The translations under genes and the position numbers were made by a program. The notes under the pieces are model-generated. The model did not search any database. It had not been told where the DNA came from and saw nothing but the letters and a program-made list of their open reading frames with translations. Shown piece after piece: positions 37,209 through 46,277 of a stretch of DNA of 64,000 nucleotides (its first letter is position 1; each line of letters starts with the position of its first letter). The stretch is from positions 558,001 through 622,000 of the forward strand of contig NZ_CP062788.1 in assembly GCF_025136295.1 (NCBI RefSeq), in the 5' to 3' direction. Source of the stretch: Aestuariispira ectoiniformans (GTDB lineage: Bacteria > Pseudomonadota > Alphaproteobacteria > UBA8366 > Aestuariispiraceae).

Positions 37209-38389
37209 GCGATACGCCCCGGACAGAACCGCTGGACCATTACGTCAACGACGGTGCATTCGATCCCGACCGCGCCGTGGAACTGACGCCCCAGCAGGAA
37301 AAATACTATCGCGCCTCCCAATGGCAGTTGATGTGGTGGAAATTGAAACGCCACCGCCTGGCCACGGCCAGCGGCATCATCCTGCTCGCCATCTATGTAT
37401 CGCTGCTGGTTTCGGAATTCATCAACCCCTACAACCCCAATTTCCGAAATACGGATTATCTCTATATGCCGCCGCAGGAAGTCCATCTCTTCCACGAGGG
37501 CGACTTTGTCGGTCCCTTCGTCTATGGGGTAATCGTGGAACGGGATATGAAGAACTGGCAGTGGGTCTATAAGGAGAATAAGGCCGACGTCCAGAAAATC
37601 CGCTTTTTCTGCACGGGCAATGACTACGCCGGCGCAGAATACGAATTCTGGGGCCTGTTCAAGGGCGACAGTCACCTGTTCTGCCCGGCCAAGGGCGGCC
37701 ATCTCTTCCTGGCCGGAACCGATCGTCTGGGCCGGGACATGCTGTCGCGGATGGGTTATGGCGGGCGGATTTCACTGACCGTCGGGATCATCGGCATCGT
37801 GATCAGCTTTACGCTCGGCATCGTGATCGGGGGTATTGCGGGCTATTACGGCGGCTTTGTCGATGCCGTGATCCAGCGAGTGATCGAGATTATCCGGTCT
37901 TTCCCGCATCTGCCCTTGTGGATGGCCCTGTCAGCGGCCCTGCCGGTCACCTGGAGCCCGATCTGGGTCTTCTTTGGCCTGACGATCATTCTGGGTATTC
38001 TGGACTGGCCGGGCCTGGCGCGCGCGGTAAGGTCCAAACTGCTCAGCCTTCGTGAGGAAGATTTCGCCGTTGCCGCCCAGTTGATGGGCGCCCGACCGCA
38101 ACGCATCATCATGCGGCACCTGATGCCAAGCTTTACCAGCCACCTGATCGCCTCCGCCAGCCTGTCGATTCCCGCCATGATCCTGGGGGAGACGGCGTTG
38201 AGCTATCTCGGACTGGGCCTGCGCCCGCCGGTGATCAGTTGGGGCGTGTTGCTGAACGAGGTGCAGAACATCAACGACGTGGTCCTGCACCATTGGCTGA
38301 TCTACCCGATGCTGTCGGTGATCCTGGTGGTGCTGGCCTTCAATTTCCTGGGCGACGGCCTGCGCGACGCCGCAGACCCGTATAAGTAG
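37205..38389 (+). CDS. ABC importer, permease subunit 2 (DppC type) with a periplasmic insertion
   Basis: The 394-residue permease has its first membrane segment at about residues 58-76 and the rest after residue 195 (MLSRMGYGGRISLTVGIIGIVISFTLGIVIG). The roughly 100 residues between are polar and include two cysteines (FFCTGND, LFCPAKG) about 25 residues apart, which could form a disulfide. Ordinary DppC proteins have about 30 residues here and are near 300 in length. The EAA loop is EEDFAVAAQLMGARPQRIIMRHLMPS. Confidence 0.92.
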   Translation: MSDTPRTEPLDHYVNDGAFDPDRAVELTPQQEKYYRASQWQLMWWKLKRHRLATASGIILLAIYVSLLVSEFINPYNPNFRNTDYLYMPPQEVHLFHEGDFVGPFVYGVIVERDMKNWQWVYKENKADVQKIRFFCTGNDYAGAEYEFWGLFKGDSHLFCPAKGGHLFLAGTDRLGRDMLSRMGYGGRISLTVGIIGIVISFTLGIVIGGIAGYYGGFVDAVIQRVIEIIRSFPHLPLWMALSAALPVTWSPIWVFFGLTIILGILDWPGLARAVRSKLLSLREEDFAVAAQLMGARPQRIIMRHLMPSFTSHLIASASLSIPAMILGETALSYLGLGLRPPVISWGVLLNEVQNINDVVLHHWLIYPMLSVILVVLAFNFLGDGLRDAADPYK

Positions 38390-38400
38390 GTCCGATACGG

Positions 38401-39768
38401 TCAGGACAGGACAAACAATGTGATCGGGGCCGATACACCGTCGACTGCCTCATCCGGCAATTCCTTCAGGGACTTCGGCTGCGGTCTTGGCTGCCATCCC
38501 TGTTCACGGGCCAGACGGATCGTTTCCCGGTCACAAAGCGCATGCGAGCCCAGCACCTTATTGTGCTTTTCCAGTTTCGCACTGAGGTTCACCGGTGTTC
38601 CGACGACGGTGTATTCCAGCCGGTTTTCATCCCCCACGACCCCGAAGATCAGCACCCCGGACGCCGCCGACACCGCCACGTCGATCACTGGCAGGCCCTT
38701 TGCGTAGCGTTCGTCATTCCAGGCCCGCGCCGCGTCCAGCACGTCCTCCATGGCGTATAAGGCATCACGGGCGAATGTATCGCTGGGCCGGGCCGCCCCG
38801 AAACTGACCATGATGCCGTCGCCGAGGAATTTATCGACGCTGCCGCCATATTTCTGGATTACCGGCAGGATATGAGCCTGATATTCCGACAGAAGCTGCA
38901 TCACCTGTGGTGGTAACATGGTTGCCGCCAGTTTGGTGAAACCGCGAATATCCACATTGACCACACTGCCAGTGCAGGTTTCCCCCTGTCCGGCCTGCAA
39001 GTTTCCATCCGCGCCCTTGATCCGTTCCGCCACCTCGGGCGCGAAGAAACGGCTGAGGGCCTGTTTCTGGATTTCCCCTGTCACCGCCTGCAGCAGAAAG
39101 CGCCGTCCGCGCATCAGGGCAAAGGTCAGGATCACGGTAACGGTGACAATGGTGATCACCTTGTCGAATTCACCGCCCAGAAGCACGAGGTTATCCGTAA
39201 GATAGGCCACATAATCCCGCGTGATCCGCGACATCCCGTCGTCCACCGAAAAGACCGCATATCCCACCATGCCCAGCCAGCCCAACGCCGCCGCCAGACC
39301 TGTGTAAAACACATGGCGCGGGTCAAACCGCAGGGTCCGAAGGGCAATGAAGATAAAGACATAAAGCATCGTCGGTGCCTTCAGGTAGAACACCGCAGGC
39401 TGATTGTATTGAATATGAAAACTCCAGATGATCCCGAAGAGCAGGACCAGATCCACCAGACCGGACAGGCTCAGATACCAGTCAGGCAGGGAATAGCGAT
39501 AGGACAGAACCAGACGCAGGGCCGTAAAGATCAGATAGAGACAGAGGCCCCAGGGAACGGGCGATCCCCAGAAACCGGACATATGGGTCTTGGGCGAGAT
39601 GATGTAGAGCAGACCGAACAGCAGAACCACGGACAACTGGAACCAGCCGATCAGCCTCTCGCTTTGGTCCTGTTGCTGGCGGAAGGCGGCTTCAATGCGG
39701 CGGGGCAGGGCCTGAAAATCCCGAAAACCGAAAAACAGCGACCGGATAATAGCCAGGACGGAACGCAT
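38401..39768 (-). CDS. Membrane-bound class III adenylate/guanylate cyclase
   Basis: The 455-residue protein has about six N-terminal hydrophobic segments to residue 225, then a cyclase domain. The metal-binding aspartates are in VVNVDIRGFTKL and GDGIMVSFG, the base-reading lysine in GGSVDKFLGDG (K suggests ATP), and LEYTVVGTPVNLSAKLEKHNK holds the transition-state N and neighbouring residues. Ends in a short regulatory tail. It converges on the importer, with 11 bases between. A CNMP-binding protein is at 24.9 kb. Confidence 0.92.
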   Translation of the reverse strand: MRSVLAIIRSLFFGFRDFQALPRRIEAAFRQQQDQSERLIGWFQLSVVLLFGLLYIISPKTHMSGFWGSPVPWGLCLYLIFTALRLVLSYRYSLPDWYLSLSGLVDLVLLFGIIWSFHIQYNQPAVFYLKAPTMLYVFIFIALRTLRFDPRHVFYTGLAAALGWLGMVGYAVFSVDDGMSRITRDYVAYLTDNLVLLGGEFDKVITIVTVTVILTFALMRGRRFLLQAVTGEIQKQALSRFFAPEVAERIKGADGNLQAGQGETCTGSVVNVDIRGFTKLAATMLPPQVMQLLSEYQAHILPVIQKYGGSVDKFLGDGIMVSFGAARPSDTFARDALYAMEDVLDAARAWNDERYAKGLPVIDVAVSAASGVLIFGVVGDENRLEYTVVGTPVNLSAKLEKHNKVLGSHALCDRETIRLAREQGWQPRPQPKSLKELPDEAVDGVSAPITLFVLS

Positions 39769-39879
39769 GGGCCTCTCCCCGATATGCCATAGCCGCAGGC
39801 GGCCATTACAGGAGCATAGGCCTAAGATAACCGGAGTTCACGCCTTTGAAAGGCCGTTTCACCCATTGTTGAGCAACAG

Positions 39880-40731
39880 TTACTGCTTCATCAGCCAAAG
39901 GCTGGTTTCCAGCGCTCCTTCGGCAATGGGAAGACGTCCGGCCAGGCTTTCCGTAACCGCATCCTGCATGAAATGGGAGACATAATGGGACGCCCATTCC
40001 ACCCGGTAACCGCCCCCCGTGATCATGGGAACCACAGCCAGTTGTTCGTTATAACCGCGCCAGTCCCAGGTCTTCGGATAGTCCAGCGGCAGGCAGATAT
40101 CGTGGATATGCACCAGAACCCCGGTGGGGAGCATTGGCATGATGTGATTGAACAGCAAATCCACATCGCTGCCCGGCATCAAGATATGACTGGAATCCAC
40201 AAACAGGATATCACCCGCACACAGCGCCTCGAAGCAGGACAGGTCTACCTGCTGCACCGGTTTGTTGATGATCTGAACGGAGGCCAGCTTGCGGATATCG
40301 GCGCGCGGTGCGGGATCAATCGCGGTGATTTCCGTTTTCAGTCCTTCGTCGGCAACCGCCTGCGCCATGAAGCGCGTGGAATGGCCGGAGCCAACCTCGA
40401 TAATACGTGCGGGCTTGAAACGACGCACGAAACTGTAGGCCATTGCGCCGTCCAGACGCGGGAACCAGTCCTGCTGCCAGCGCGGCCGGGGTGGCTCTGC
40501 CTGACTGAACCCGTTCAGCGCAACGTCATACGCCTGCAAAGCATCCAGATGTGCCTCAAACCGCGGACGCGCAACCTCCATCACCGAATGCACCGCGGCA
40601 TAGGCCGGGCGTGCGCCCGCCTTCAGGTCACTGCCTGCATAGCGGTAGGGAATGAAATAGCCTTTGGATGACAGGCCAAGAAGGGTTGGCAGGCCAAGTT
40701 GCAGCCGCCGCCGGAAATGTCTGAAACTCAT
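39880..40731 (-). CDS. Class I SAM-dependent methyltransferase (Methyltransf_24 type)
   Basis: The 283-residue protein has RIIEVGSGHSTRFMAQAV near residue 125 as motif I, ITAIDPAPRADIRKL with the acidic ribose ligand, and DILFVDSSHILMPGSDVD as motif IV. The C-terminal LVHIHDICLPLDYPKTWDWRGYNE with IHDI is typical of methyltransferases found in polysaccharide and secondary-metabolite loci. The N-terminal 60 residues are less conserved. The acceptor is unknown. Confidence 0.82.
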   Translation of the reverse strand: MSFRHFRRRLQLGLPTLLGLSSKGYFIPYRYAGSDLKAGARPAYAAVHSVMEVARPRFEAHLDALQAYDVALNGFSQAEPPRPRWQQDWFPRLDGAMAYSFVRRFKPARIIEVGSGHSTRFMAQAVADEGLKTEITAIDPAPRADIRKLASVQIINKPVQQVDLSCFEALCAGDILFVDSSHILMPGSDVDLLFNHIMPMLPTGVLVHIHDICLPLDYPKTWDWRGYNEQLAVVPMITGGGYRVEWASHYVSHFMQDAVTESLAGRLPIAEGALETSLWLMKQ

Positions 40732-40760
40732 TAATGAAACTACCTGCCGAAAAACATGTT

Positions 40761-41603
40761 TCAGATAATAATCGTATGGCCTTCTTGGGCAACCGCCGTA
40801 CCGGGCCGCGCCGCCGCCGCATCCTGGCCGACCTTGTCCATGAAATCATCGTCATGGGTGGGATCGTGGTGGAACAGAAACAAGCGGTCCGCACCGGCGG
40901 CCTCGACCAGGCGCACGCCTTCCGCCCAGGTGGAATGGCCATAGCCGATAAAACGGGGGAATTCCTCCTCCGTATAGGTGCTGTCATAGACGACAACATC
41001 AGCCTTATCGATCAGGGCCAGAATCCGCTCGTCCGGCGTGCCCGGAATATGCTCTGTATCGGTAACGTAGCAAAAGACCTTGCCGGCATATTCAACGCGA
41101 TAGCCGGTGGCCCCGTTCGGATGGTTCAGCGGCGCCGTACGTACCGTGATATCGGGGCTGACCGCGACGTCTTCACCCGCGTTGAAATCGTCGAAGTCCA
41201 CATCCGCCTGAAAAATCTCCGGCGGGATCGGAAACAGTGGTGCCGCCATCATATCCTTCAGCGTCTGCTTTAAGGTGCGGTTCGGCAATAGATGGCCTGC
41301 ATGCAGGCACAATTTCATTCCCGGCACATGGAACGGCGCGAAGAAGGGAATGCCAACGATATGATCCAGATGGGTGTGGGTCAGAAACAGGTCCAGTTCC
41401 TGGGGCTTGCCATTCGTTTCCGCCAGAATCCGGCGACCCAGGTTGGGCAGGCCGGTGCCACCGTCGAAAATCAGACGCCGGTCACCACATCTGACCTCCA
41501 GACAGGAGGTATTCCCGCCATAGCGAAGCGTCGCGGGACCCGGGCAGGCAATACTGCCCCGCGTCCCCCAGAAGGTCACTGAAAACTCACCCTGTACTGT
41601 CAT
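40761..41603 (-). CDS. Metallo-beta-lactamase-fold hydrolase
   Basis: The 280-residue protein has the family motif THTHLDH (H76, H78, D80, H81) and start VTFWGTRGSIACPGPATLRYGGNTSCLEV. GTRGSI and YGGNTSC mark a subset related to PhnP and to some cyclic-nucleotide phosphodiesterases. Later ligands are in NHPNGATGYRV and YVTDTEH and VYDSTYTEEEF. It lies 29 bases upstream of the methyltransferase on the same strand. A role in degrading the product of the nearby cyclase is a guess. Confidence 0.85.
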   Translation of the reverse strand: MTVQGEFSVTFWGTRGSIACPGPATLRYGGNTSCLEVRCGDRRLIFDGGTGLPNLGRRILAETNGKPQELDLFLTHTHLDHIVGIPFFAPFHVPGMKLCLHAGHLLPNRTLKQTLKDMMAAPLFPIPPEIFQADVDFDDFNAGEDVAVSPDITVRTAPLNHPNGATGYRVEYAGKVFCYVTDTEHIPGTPDERILALIDKADVVVYDSTYTEEEFPRFIGYGHSTWAEGVRLVEAAGADRLFLFHHDPTHDDDFMDKVGQDAAAARPGTAVAQEGHTIII

Positions 41604-41746
41604 TATGTATTTCGCGATATGCCGCTTTGTTGACCCGAATAATTTGACGAGACTATAGCATTGATATTTAAAACCGCTAAAGCATTCTTATTGCCACCTC
41701 ATTTCCATCCCCTTTCTCCTTCATCACGCGGGCCCGGCTGTATCCC

Positions 41747-42952
41747 ATGCGCATGACGACCAATTGGACCGGAATTTTTTTCGGTTTTGCAATCGCCGTT
41801 CTGGCTGCCTTTCACCAGTTCAAATTGCCGCCGGTTCTGCCGGAAATGACCGGCCTGTATGGCTATGACACGATTTTGGCCGGTGGCTTCATGTCGATCT
41901 ACGCCGTGGCCGGTTTTCTACTGGCAGCCCCTTTCGGCAACCGGATGCAGCGACATGGGACGTTGCCATTCATCTATCTGGCGCTCGCCCTGTTCCTGCT
42001 GGGAACGCTGGTGACGCAGTTGTTCCCGGAAAACGGAACTGTTGTTCTCACCGCGCGGGGTATTGAAGGGATTGCGGCCTGCATCCTCTCCATCTCCGGT
42101 CCTGCACTTGCCACCCAGCATGCCAGCGCCCGTGACCAGCATCTGGCAGCCGCGATAACGGCCACCTGGGTGCCGCTGGGGGCGATCATGGGGGCAGGTC
42201 TCGCCTTCGCCAGCGGCACAGCCGGCTTTGATCCTAAATGGTCTCCCATCTGGTCCTTCAGCCTGGTCCTGACCGTACTTCTGGCGCTTTTGACGGCCTG
42301 GTACAGGAAATCGGAAAGGGTGGAATTCAACCTGCCAAAACCGGCCCGGCGGGCAGAGGGCGATCACGACCCGTGGGACGTCGCCAAAAACCGCCTTCTG
42401 ATGCGCCTGACGGCAACGGTTTTCCTGTTCTGGGCCTGGCAGAACCTGGCCTTCATGACCTGGATGCCAAGCTATCTGGTGAGCGCATTGGACCTGAGCC
42501 AGGACCGCGCTGCCCTGGTCTTCCTGTTGCCCATTACCTTCATCGGTATTTTCAACCTGCTTGCCGTTCCCCTGCTGCGAACCGGCCTTTCCATCACGGG
42601 GTTGATGGTTCTGGCCGTCACCGGCCAACTCACGATGCTTCTCCTGATGCCTGTGGTCGGGACAGGGGCCGTGGGATTGTTCTGCCTGATTGTCTATGGC
42701 GCCTGCGCGGGGATCACCCCAACCTGCCTGTTTAATCTGCCCGGCAGCATTTTCGCCAACAGGGGCGGAACGCGCGCCTTCGGCTGGTTGATCACCGGGC
42801 GAAATTTCGGGGTATTCTGCGGCCCTCTATCGGCAGCAGCCATCGTGGATCTAACCGGAAGCTGGCAGGCCGTCCCCTGGCTGGTAACCGCCATAATGGC
42901 CGTTTCGGTGCTGCTGTCGGTCTCTTTGCATATCCTGCACCGGCCAAAATAA
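41747..42952 (+). CDS. Major facilitator superfamily transporter (CynX/NimT-like)
   Basis: The 401-residue protein has 12 hydrophobic segments, a PPVLPEMTGLYGYDTILAGGFMSIYAVAGFLLAAPFG first repeat, a central cytoplasmic loop, and a GRNFGVFCGPLSAA segment near the end. The layout resembles cyanate/nitrate-type MFS carriers, but the substrate is not assigned. No clear ribosome site precedes ATG 41747; ATG 41753 is an alternative. A terminator follows immediately. Confidence 0.85.
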   Translation: MRMTTNWTGIFFGFAIAVLAAFHQFKLPPVLPEMTGLYGYDTILAGGFMSIYAVAGFLLAAPFGNRMQRHGTLPFIYLALALFLLGTLVTQLFPENGTVVLTARGIEGIAACILSISGPALATQHASARDQHLAAAITATWVPLGAIMGAGLAFASGTAGFDPKWSPIWSFSLVLTVLLALLTAWYRKSERVEFNLPKPARRAEGDHDPWDVAKNRLLMRLTATVFLFWAWQNLAFMTWMPSYLVSALDLSQDRAALVFLLPITFIGIFNLLAVPLLRTGLSITGLMVLAVTGQLTMLLLMPVVGTGAVGLFCLIVYGACAGITPTCLFNLPGSIFANRGGTRAFGWLITGRNFGVFCGPLSAAAIVDLTGSWQAVPWLVTAIMAVSVLLSVSLHILHRPK

Positions 42953-42953
42953 T

Positions 42954-42978
42954 AAAGCCGCCCGGGCAGGGCGGCTTT
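42954..42978. terminator. Bidirectional terminator between the MFS gene and the response regulator
   Basis: AAAGCCGCCC (42954-42963) and GGGCGGCTTT (42969-42978) form a perfect 10-bp stem with a 5-base loop. It lies between two convergent genes. T-runs are short on both sides, slightly better on the minus strand. Confidence 0.8.
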
Positions 42979-43004
42979 CGGTCAGGCCTGACGCTTTAAG
43001 GAAA

Positions 43005-43691
43005 TCACGGAACCAGTTTATATCCGCCGGGCTCCGTCACCAGTATCTGGGCATTGCCGGGGTCCCGTTCGATTTTCTGGCGCAGGCGATAGACGTGGGT
43101 TTCCAGGGTATGGGTCGTCACTCCGGCATTATACCCCCAGACCTCACCCAGCAGCGTATCGCGGGCAATAACCTTGTCCCCGGCGCGATACAGATATTTC
43201 AGGATCGCTGTTTCCTTTTCCGTCAGACGGATTTTCTGGCCGTTTTCATCATCAAGCAGGATTTTTGCCGACGGTTGAAACGTGTAGGGCCCGATGGTGA
43301 AAACCGCATCCTCGCTTTGCTCATGCTGCCGCAGTTGCGCGCGCAGGCGGGCGAGCAGCACATTCAGGCGGAACGGCTTGGAAATATAATCATTTGCCCC
43401 GGAATCCAGTCCCAGAATCTGGTCGCTGTCGGTGCTATGCGCCGTCAGCATGATGATCGGGCATTTGACTTCGTTCCGGCGCAACAGGCGACAGGCCTCG
43501 CGGCCATCCATATCCGGCAGTTCAACATCCAGCAGGATCGCATCGAAATGTTCTGTCTTGGCCCGTTCGACCCCTTCGGTGGCGGTTGCTTCTTCGACCG
43601 TATCGAATTCCTCATGCAACCGAAGCTGTTCTGCCAGGGATTGGCGCAGCGCATTGTCATCGTCTACCAGAAGTATCTTCTTGCCCGTCAT
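43005..43691 (-). CDS. OmpR/PhoB-family response regulator (orphan)
   Basis: The 228-residue protein has a receiver domain (LLVDDDNALRQSL, phospho-acceptor D55 in AILLDVELPDMDG, LTAHS and SKPFR) and a winged-helix effector domain from about residue 130 (KIRLTEKETAILKYLYRAGDKVIARDTLLGEVWGYN and TLETHVYRLRQKI). The gap between the domains is short. No sensor kinase gene lies nearby, so its partner is elsewhere. Single-gene unit. Confidence 0.92.
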   Translation of the reverse strand: MTGKKILLVDDDNALRQSLAEQLRLHEEFDTVEEATATEGVERAKTEHFDAILLDVELPDMDGREACRLLRRNEVKCPIIMLTAHSTDSDQILGLDSGANDYISKPFRLNVLLARLRAQLRQHEQSEDAVFTIGPYTFQPSAKILLDDENGQKIRLTEKETAILKYLYRAGDKVIARDTLLGEVWGYNAGVTTHTLETHVYRLRQKIERDPGNAQILVTEPGGYKLVP

Positions 43692-43876
43692 CTCTCAAAC
43701 AGCTTTTTGTGGAAGTTCTTGTTCCGCTTCGACTTTCCGCGCCACTTTACCATGATAACGCTTGAAGGCGAGACAAAATTCATCACCCGATCATAACATC
43801 GCTGTGTGGAAATTGTGTTCGATGAAAACTGGCATTTTATTTGCGTGGGACCATGGGAGGAGAAGAGGACAGACCC

Positions 43877-44944
43877 ATGCAAACAGCCAGCCCAGATGCC
43901 GGATTTGCCCCCTGGTCCCTGATGGTGCCAGAGCCGCCGAAAGCCGCGGCAACCAAGGCAAATGACAGCAATGAAACGACCCGGACGGCCCGGAACGATA
44001 AGGACGCGCCCAAGGAAAATCCGGATTTCTTCGGCAAGGATGGTCTGACCTTCGGGGATTTCCTGGACATCGTGAATCCCCTGCAACATCTGCCCGTTAT
44101 CGGCACAATTTACCGGGAACTGACAGGCGACGACATCAGCCCCGGCGCCCGGCTGGCCGGCGACACCTTGTATGGCGGTCCCCTGGGGATGGCCAGCGCG
44201 GTCGTCAACAACGCCATGGAAGAGCATTCCGGCAAGGATATGGGCGAAACGGTGTTGGCCTATTTCACCGGGGATGAAACGGACGATGGCGCGGGCGATA
44301 CGCAGGTTGCCGAAGCCCCCGCTGGTAAGGGCACGGAAGACAAAACCGCCGGGCCGGTAGCCGACACCGCCGCACAGCCGGTTGTGCAGCAGGCCGCCGC
44401 TGCTGACCCGCAGGCTCCTGTTCTGCCTCTTGCAGCGTCAACGCCACGGATCGGCAAACCGTTGTTTGGACCGCATAATCCTCTCGTCAATCCTCTGCCA
44501 GAAGCACCGGAAGCAAAGGCCTCTGCTGAAGAACCGGTCCAAACCGCCCAGGTAGCCTTGGGAACGCCAACGGTCTCATCCGGAAAGCCGAAACATCTTT
44601 CCGCCGACGTGGCCCGCCAGTTGGAACATATGGCTGCCCTGTCCCAGGAACGGCTGGCGATCCAGGCCCAGACCAACCGGGCGATCCTGAAACAGGGCAA
44701 CAAGCGGGAAAAGGCCGAGGCCGCCACCGCCGCGCCAACGCCGACACCAGCCAACGATATCGCGGCCGCACAACAGCCGCCAAAGGCCAAATCAGTTCCT
44801 CCAGCCAAGGCCAGTGCGGCCAGCAGGGCCTATGAAACCGCCGCCATGCCCGCCCCGGTAACGCCGGACAATCTTCCTGAGGCCATGCTGTCGGCTTTGA
44901 AGAAATACGAGATTATGCTTAAAAAGGACCCTAAACAGGGTTAA
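43877..44944 (+). CDS. Ala/Pro-rich protein of unknown function with a conserved NPLQHLPV core
   Basis: The 355-residue product starts at ATG 43877, behind a GGAGGAGAAGAGG stretch; ATG 43853 is possible. The core at about residues 65-110 (FLDIVNPLQHLPVIGTIYRELTGDDISPG, then TLYGGPLGMASAVVN) looks conserved from what I recall of other alphaproteobacteria. The rest is low-complexity, Ala/Pro/Lys-rich and probably disordered, with a short helix near the C-terminus (LPEAMLSALKKYEIML). No signal peptide or membrane segment. Function unknown. Confidence 0.72.
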   Translation: MQTASPDAGFAPWSLMVPEPPKAAATKANDSNETTRTARNDKDAPKENPDFFGKDGLTFGDFLDIVNPLQHLPVIGTIYRELTGDDISPGARLAGDTLYGGPLGMASAVVNNAMEEHSGKDMGETVLAYFTGDETDDGAGDTQVAEAPAGKGTEDKTAGPVADTAAQPVVQQAAAADPQAPVLPLAASTPRIGKPLFGPHNPLVNPLPEAPEAKASAEEPVQTAQVALGTPTVSSGKPKHLSADVARQLEHMAALSQERLAIQAQTNRAILKQGNKREKAEAATAAPTPTPANDIAAAQQPPKAKSVPPAKASAASRAYETAAMPAPVTPDNLPEAMLSALKKYEIMLKKDPKQG

Positions 44945-44963
44945 TTGAGCAAAGAGACAGTCC

Positions 44964-45479
44964 ATGGATATCAATGTCAGCGAACAGGGCCTGACCATGC
45001 CGGACGGACGGGTGGTCAAATGCGCCATCGGCCGCGGTGGCATTCACAAGACAAAACGGGAAGGGGATGGCGTAACCCCTGTCGGTGACTGGCCTCTGCG
45101 TTACGGCTATTATCGCGCCGACCGTCTGGGTACGGCCCCGCAGACCCACCTGTCCATGACCCCGATCCAACCCGATGACGGCTGGTGCGATGCCCCGCAC
45201 GACGCCAATTACAACAAGGCGGTCAAAAAACCCTATGCTGCCAGCCATGAAGACATGTGGCGCGAGGACGAGCTTTACGACATCGTTGTGGTATTGGGAC
45301 ATAACGACGACCCGCCGGTGCCGGGAAACGGCAGCGCCATCTTCCTGCATGTGGCCCGACCCGGCTACAAACCGACAGAGGGATGCGTCGCACTGCCCCG
45401 CGAAACGCTGGTGGAACTTCTGAATGCCTGCAAGGCCGGGGACCGGATGGCGATCCGCTCACTTGAGAATGACGACTAG
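44964..45479 (+). CDS. L,D-transpeptidase (YkuD) family protein, no signal peptide
   Basis: The 171-residue protein has the YkuD active site: H129 in IFLHV and C141 in TEGCVALPRETL. It also has GRGGIHKTKREGDGVTPVGDWPL at the start, typical of the short alphaproteobacterial YkuD proteins. No signal peptide is visible, unlike enzymes that make 3-3 crosslinks in the periplasm. It could act in the cytoplasm or be exported by another way. It lies 19 bases after the NPLQ-core gene. Confidence 0.85.
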   Translation: MDINVSEQGLTMPDGRVVKCAIGRGGIHKTKREGDGVTPVGDWPLRYGYYRADRLGTAPQTHLSMTPIQPDDGWCDAPHDANYNKAVKKPYAASHEDMWREDELYDIVVVLGHNDDPPVPGNGSAIFLHVARPGYKPTEGCVALPRETLVELLNACKAGDRMAIRSLENDD

Positions 45480-45483
45480 AAAA

Positions 45484-45497
45484 ACCGCCTAGGCGGG
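45484..45497 (-). terminator. Short palindrome with T-run downstream of yggS
   Basis: CCGCCTAGGCGG overlaps the yggS stop codon and is followed on the minus strand by TTTTT. The stem is only four base pairs around a CTAG loop, so termination is probably weak. Confidence 0.35.
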
Positions 45498-46172
45498 ATA
45501 ATCGCGCTTACCGAAAATGGCAGACCCGACGCGGACATAGGTTGCGCCGAATTGGACGGCGACTTCAAAATCGCCACTCATGCCCATGCTCAACTCGCTC
45601 AACCCGTTGCGCTCGGCAATTTTCTTCAAAAGTGCGAAATGCAGGGAAGGTTCCGCATCCACCGGCGGAATGCACATCAGGCCGACGACAGGCAGCCCAA
45701 GGTCGTCCCGGCATTCCTTGATAAAGGCGTCCGCATCCTTGGGCAGGACCCCGGCTTTCTGTTCCTCTTCACCGGTATTGACCTGGATGAAGCATTTCGG
45801 GTGCTTGTCCAGCTTTTCCATTTCCTTTGCCAGGGCTTTGGCCAGCTTGGGCCGGTCAACAGTCTGAATGACGTCGAAAAGCTCCAGCGCCTGTTTGACC
45901 TTGTTGGTCTGCAGCGGCCCGATCAGGTGAAGCTCGATATCGGGATAATCCTCGCGCAGGCCCGGCCATTTCCCGGCTGCTTCCTGAACCCGGTTTTCGC
46001 CGAAGACCCGCTGGCCCAAATCCAGCGCCGGGCGCATATGATCCGCATCGAAGGTCTTGCCTACGGCGACAAGCCGCACCGACGCCGGGTCCCGTTCACT
46101 GCTTTCCGCCGTCTGTGCAATCGTATCGCGCACCGACTGGAGAGAATCGCGAATGCTCTGTTCTGCAGACAT
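45489..46172 (-). CDS. YggS-family PLP-binding protein
   Basis: YggS/PROSC proteins keep PLP homeostasis and show no own catalytic turnover. The 227-residue TIM-barrel protein has the PLP lysine K39 in VRLVAVGKTF, ALDLGQRVFGENRVQEAAGKW, HLIGPLQTNKVKQAL and LSMGMSGDFEVAVQFGATYVRVGSAIFG at the end. ATG 46172 with GAGG upstream is preferred over TTG 46184, which overlaps that site. Confidence 0.94.
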   Translation of the reverse strand: MSAEQSIRDSLQSVRDTIAQTAESSERDPASVRLVAVGKTFDADHMRPALDLGQRVFGENRVQEAAGKWPGLREDYPDIELHLIGPLQTNKVKQALELFDVIQTVDRPKLAKALAKEMEKLDKHPKCFIQVNTGEEEQKAGVLPKDADAFIKECRDDLGLPVVGLMCIPPVDAEPSLHFALLKKIAERNGLSELSMGMSGDFEVAVQFGATYVRVGSAIFGKRDYPA

Positions 46173-46277
46173 GCTAACGCCCAACCTCGTTTTCCAAATC
46201 CCGTCCCACGTATTTAGAGAATTAACAGGCTCTTGAAAATCCCCGGCTTAGCGGGAACCGGAATGAAATAACGGCGA

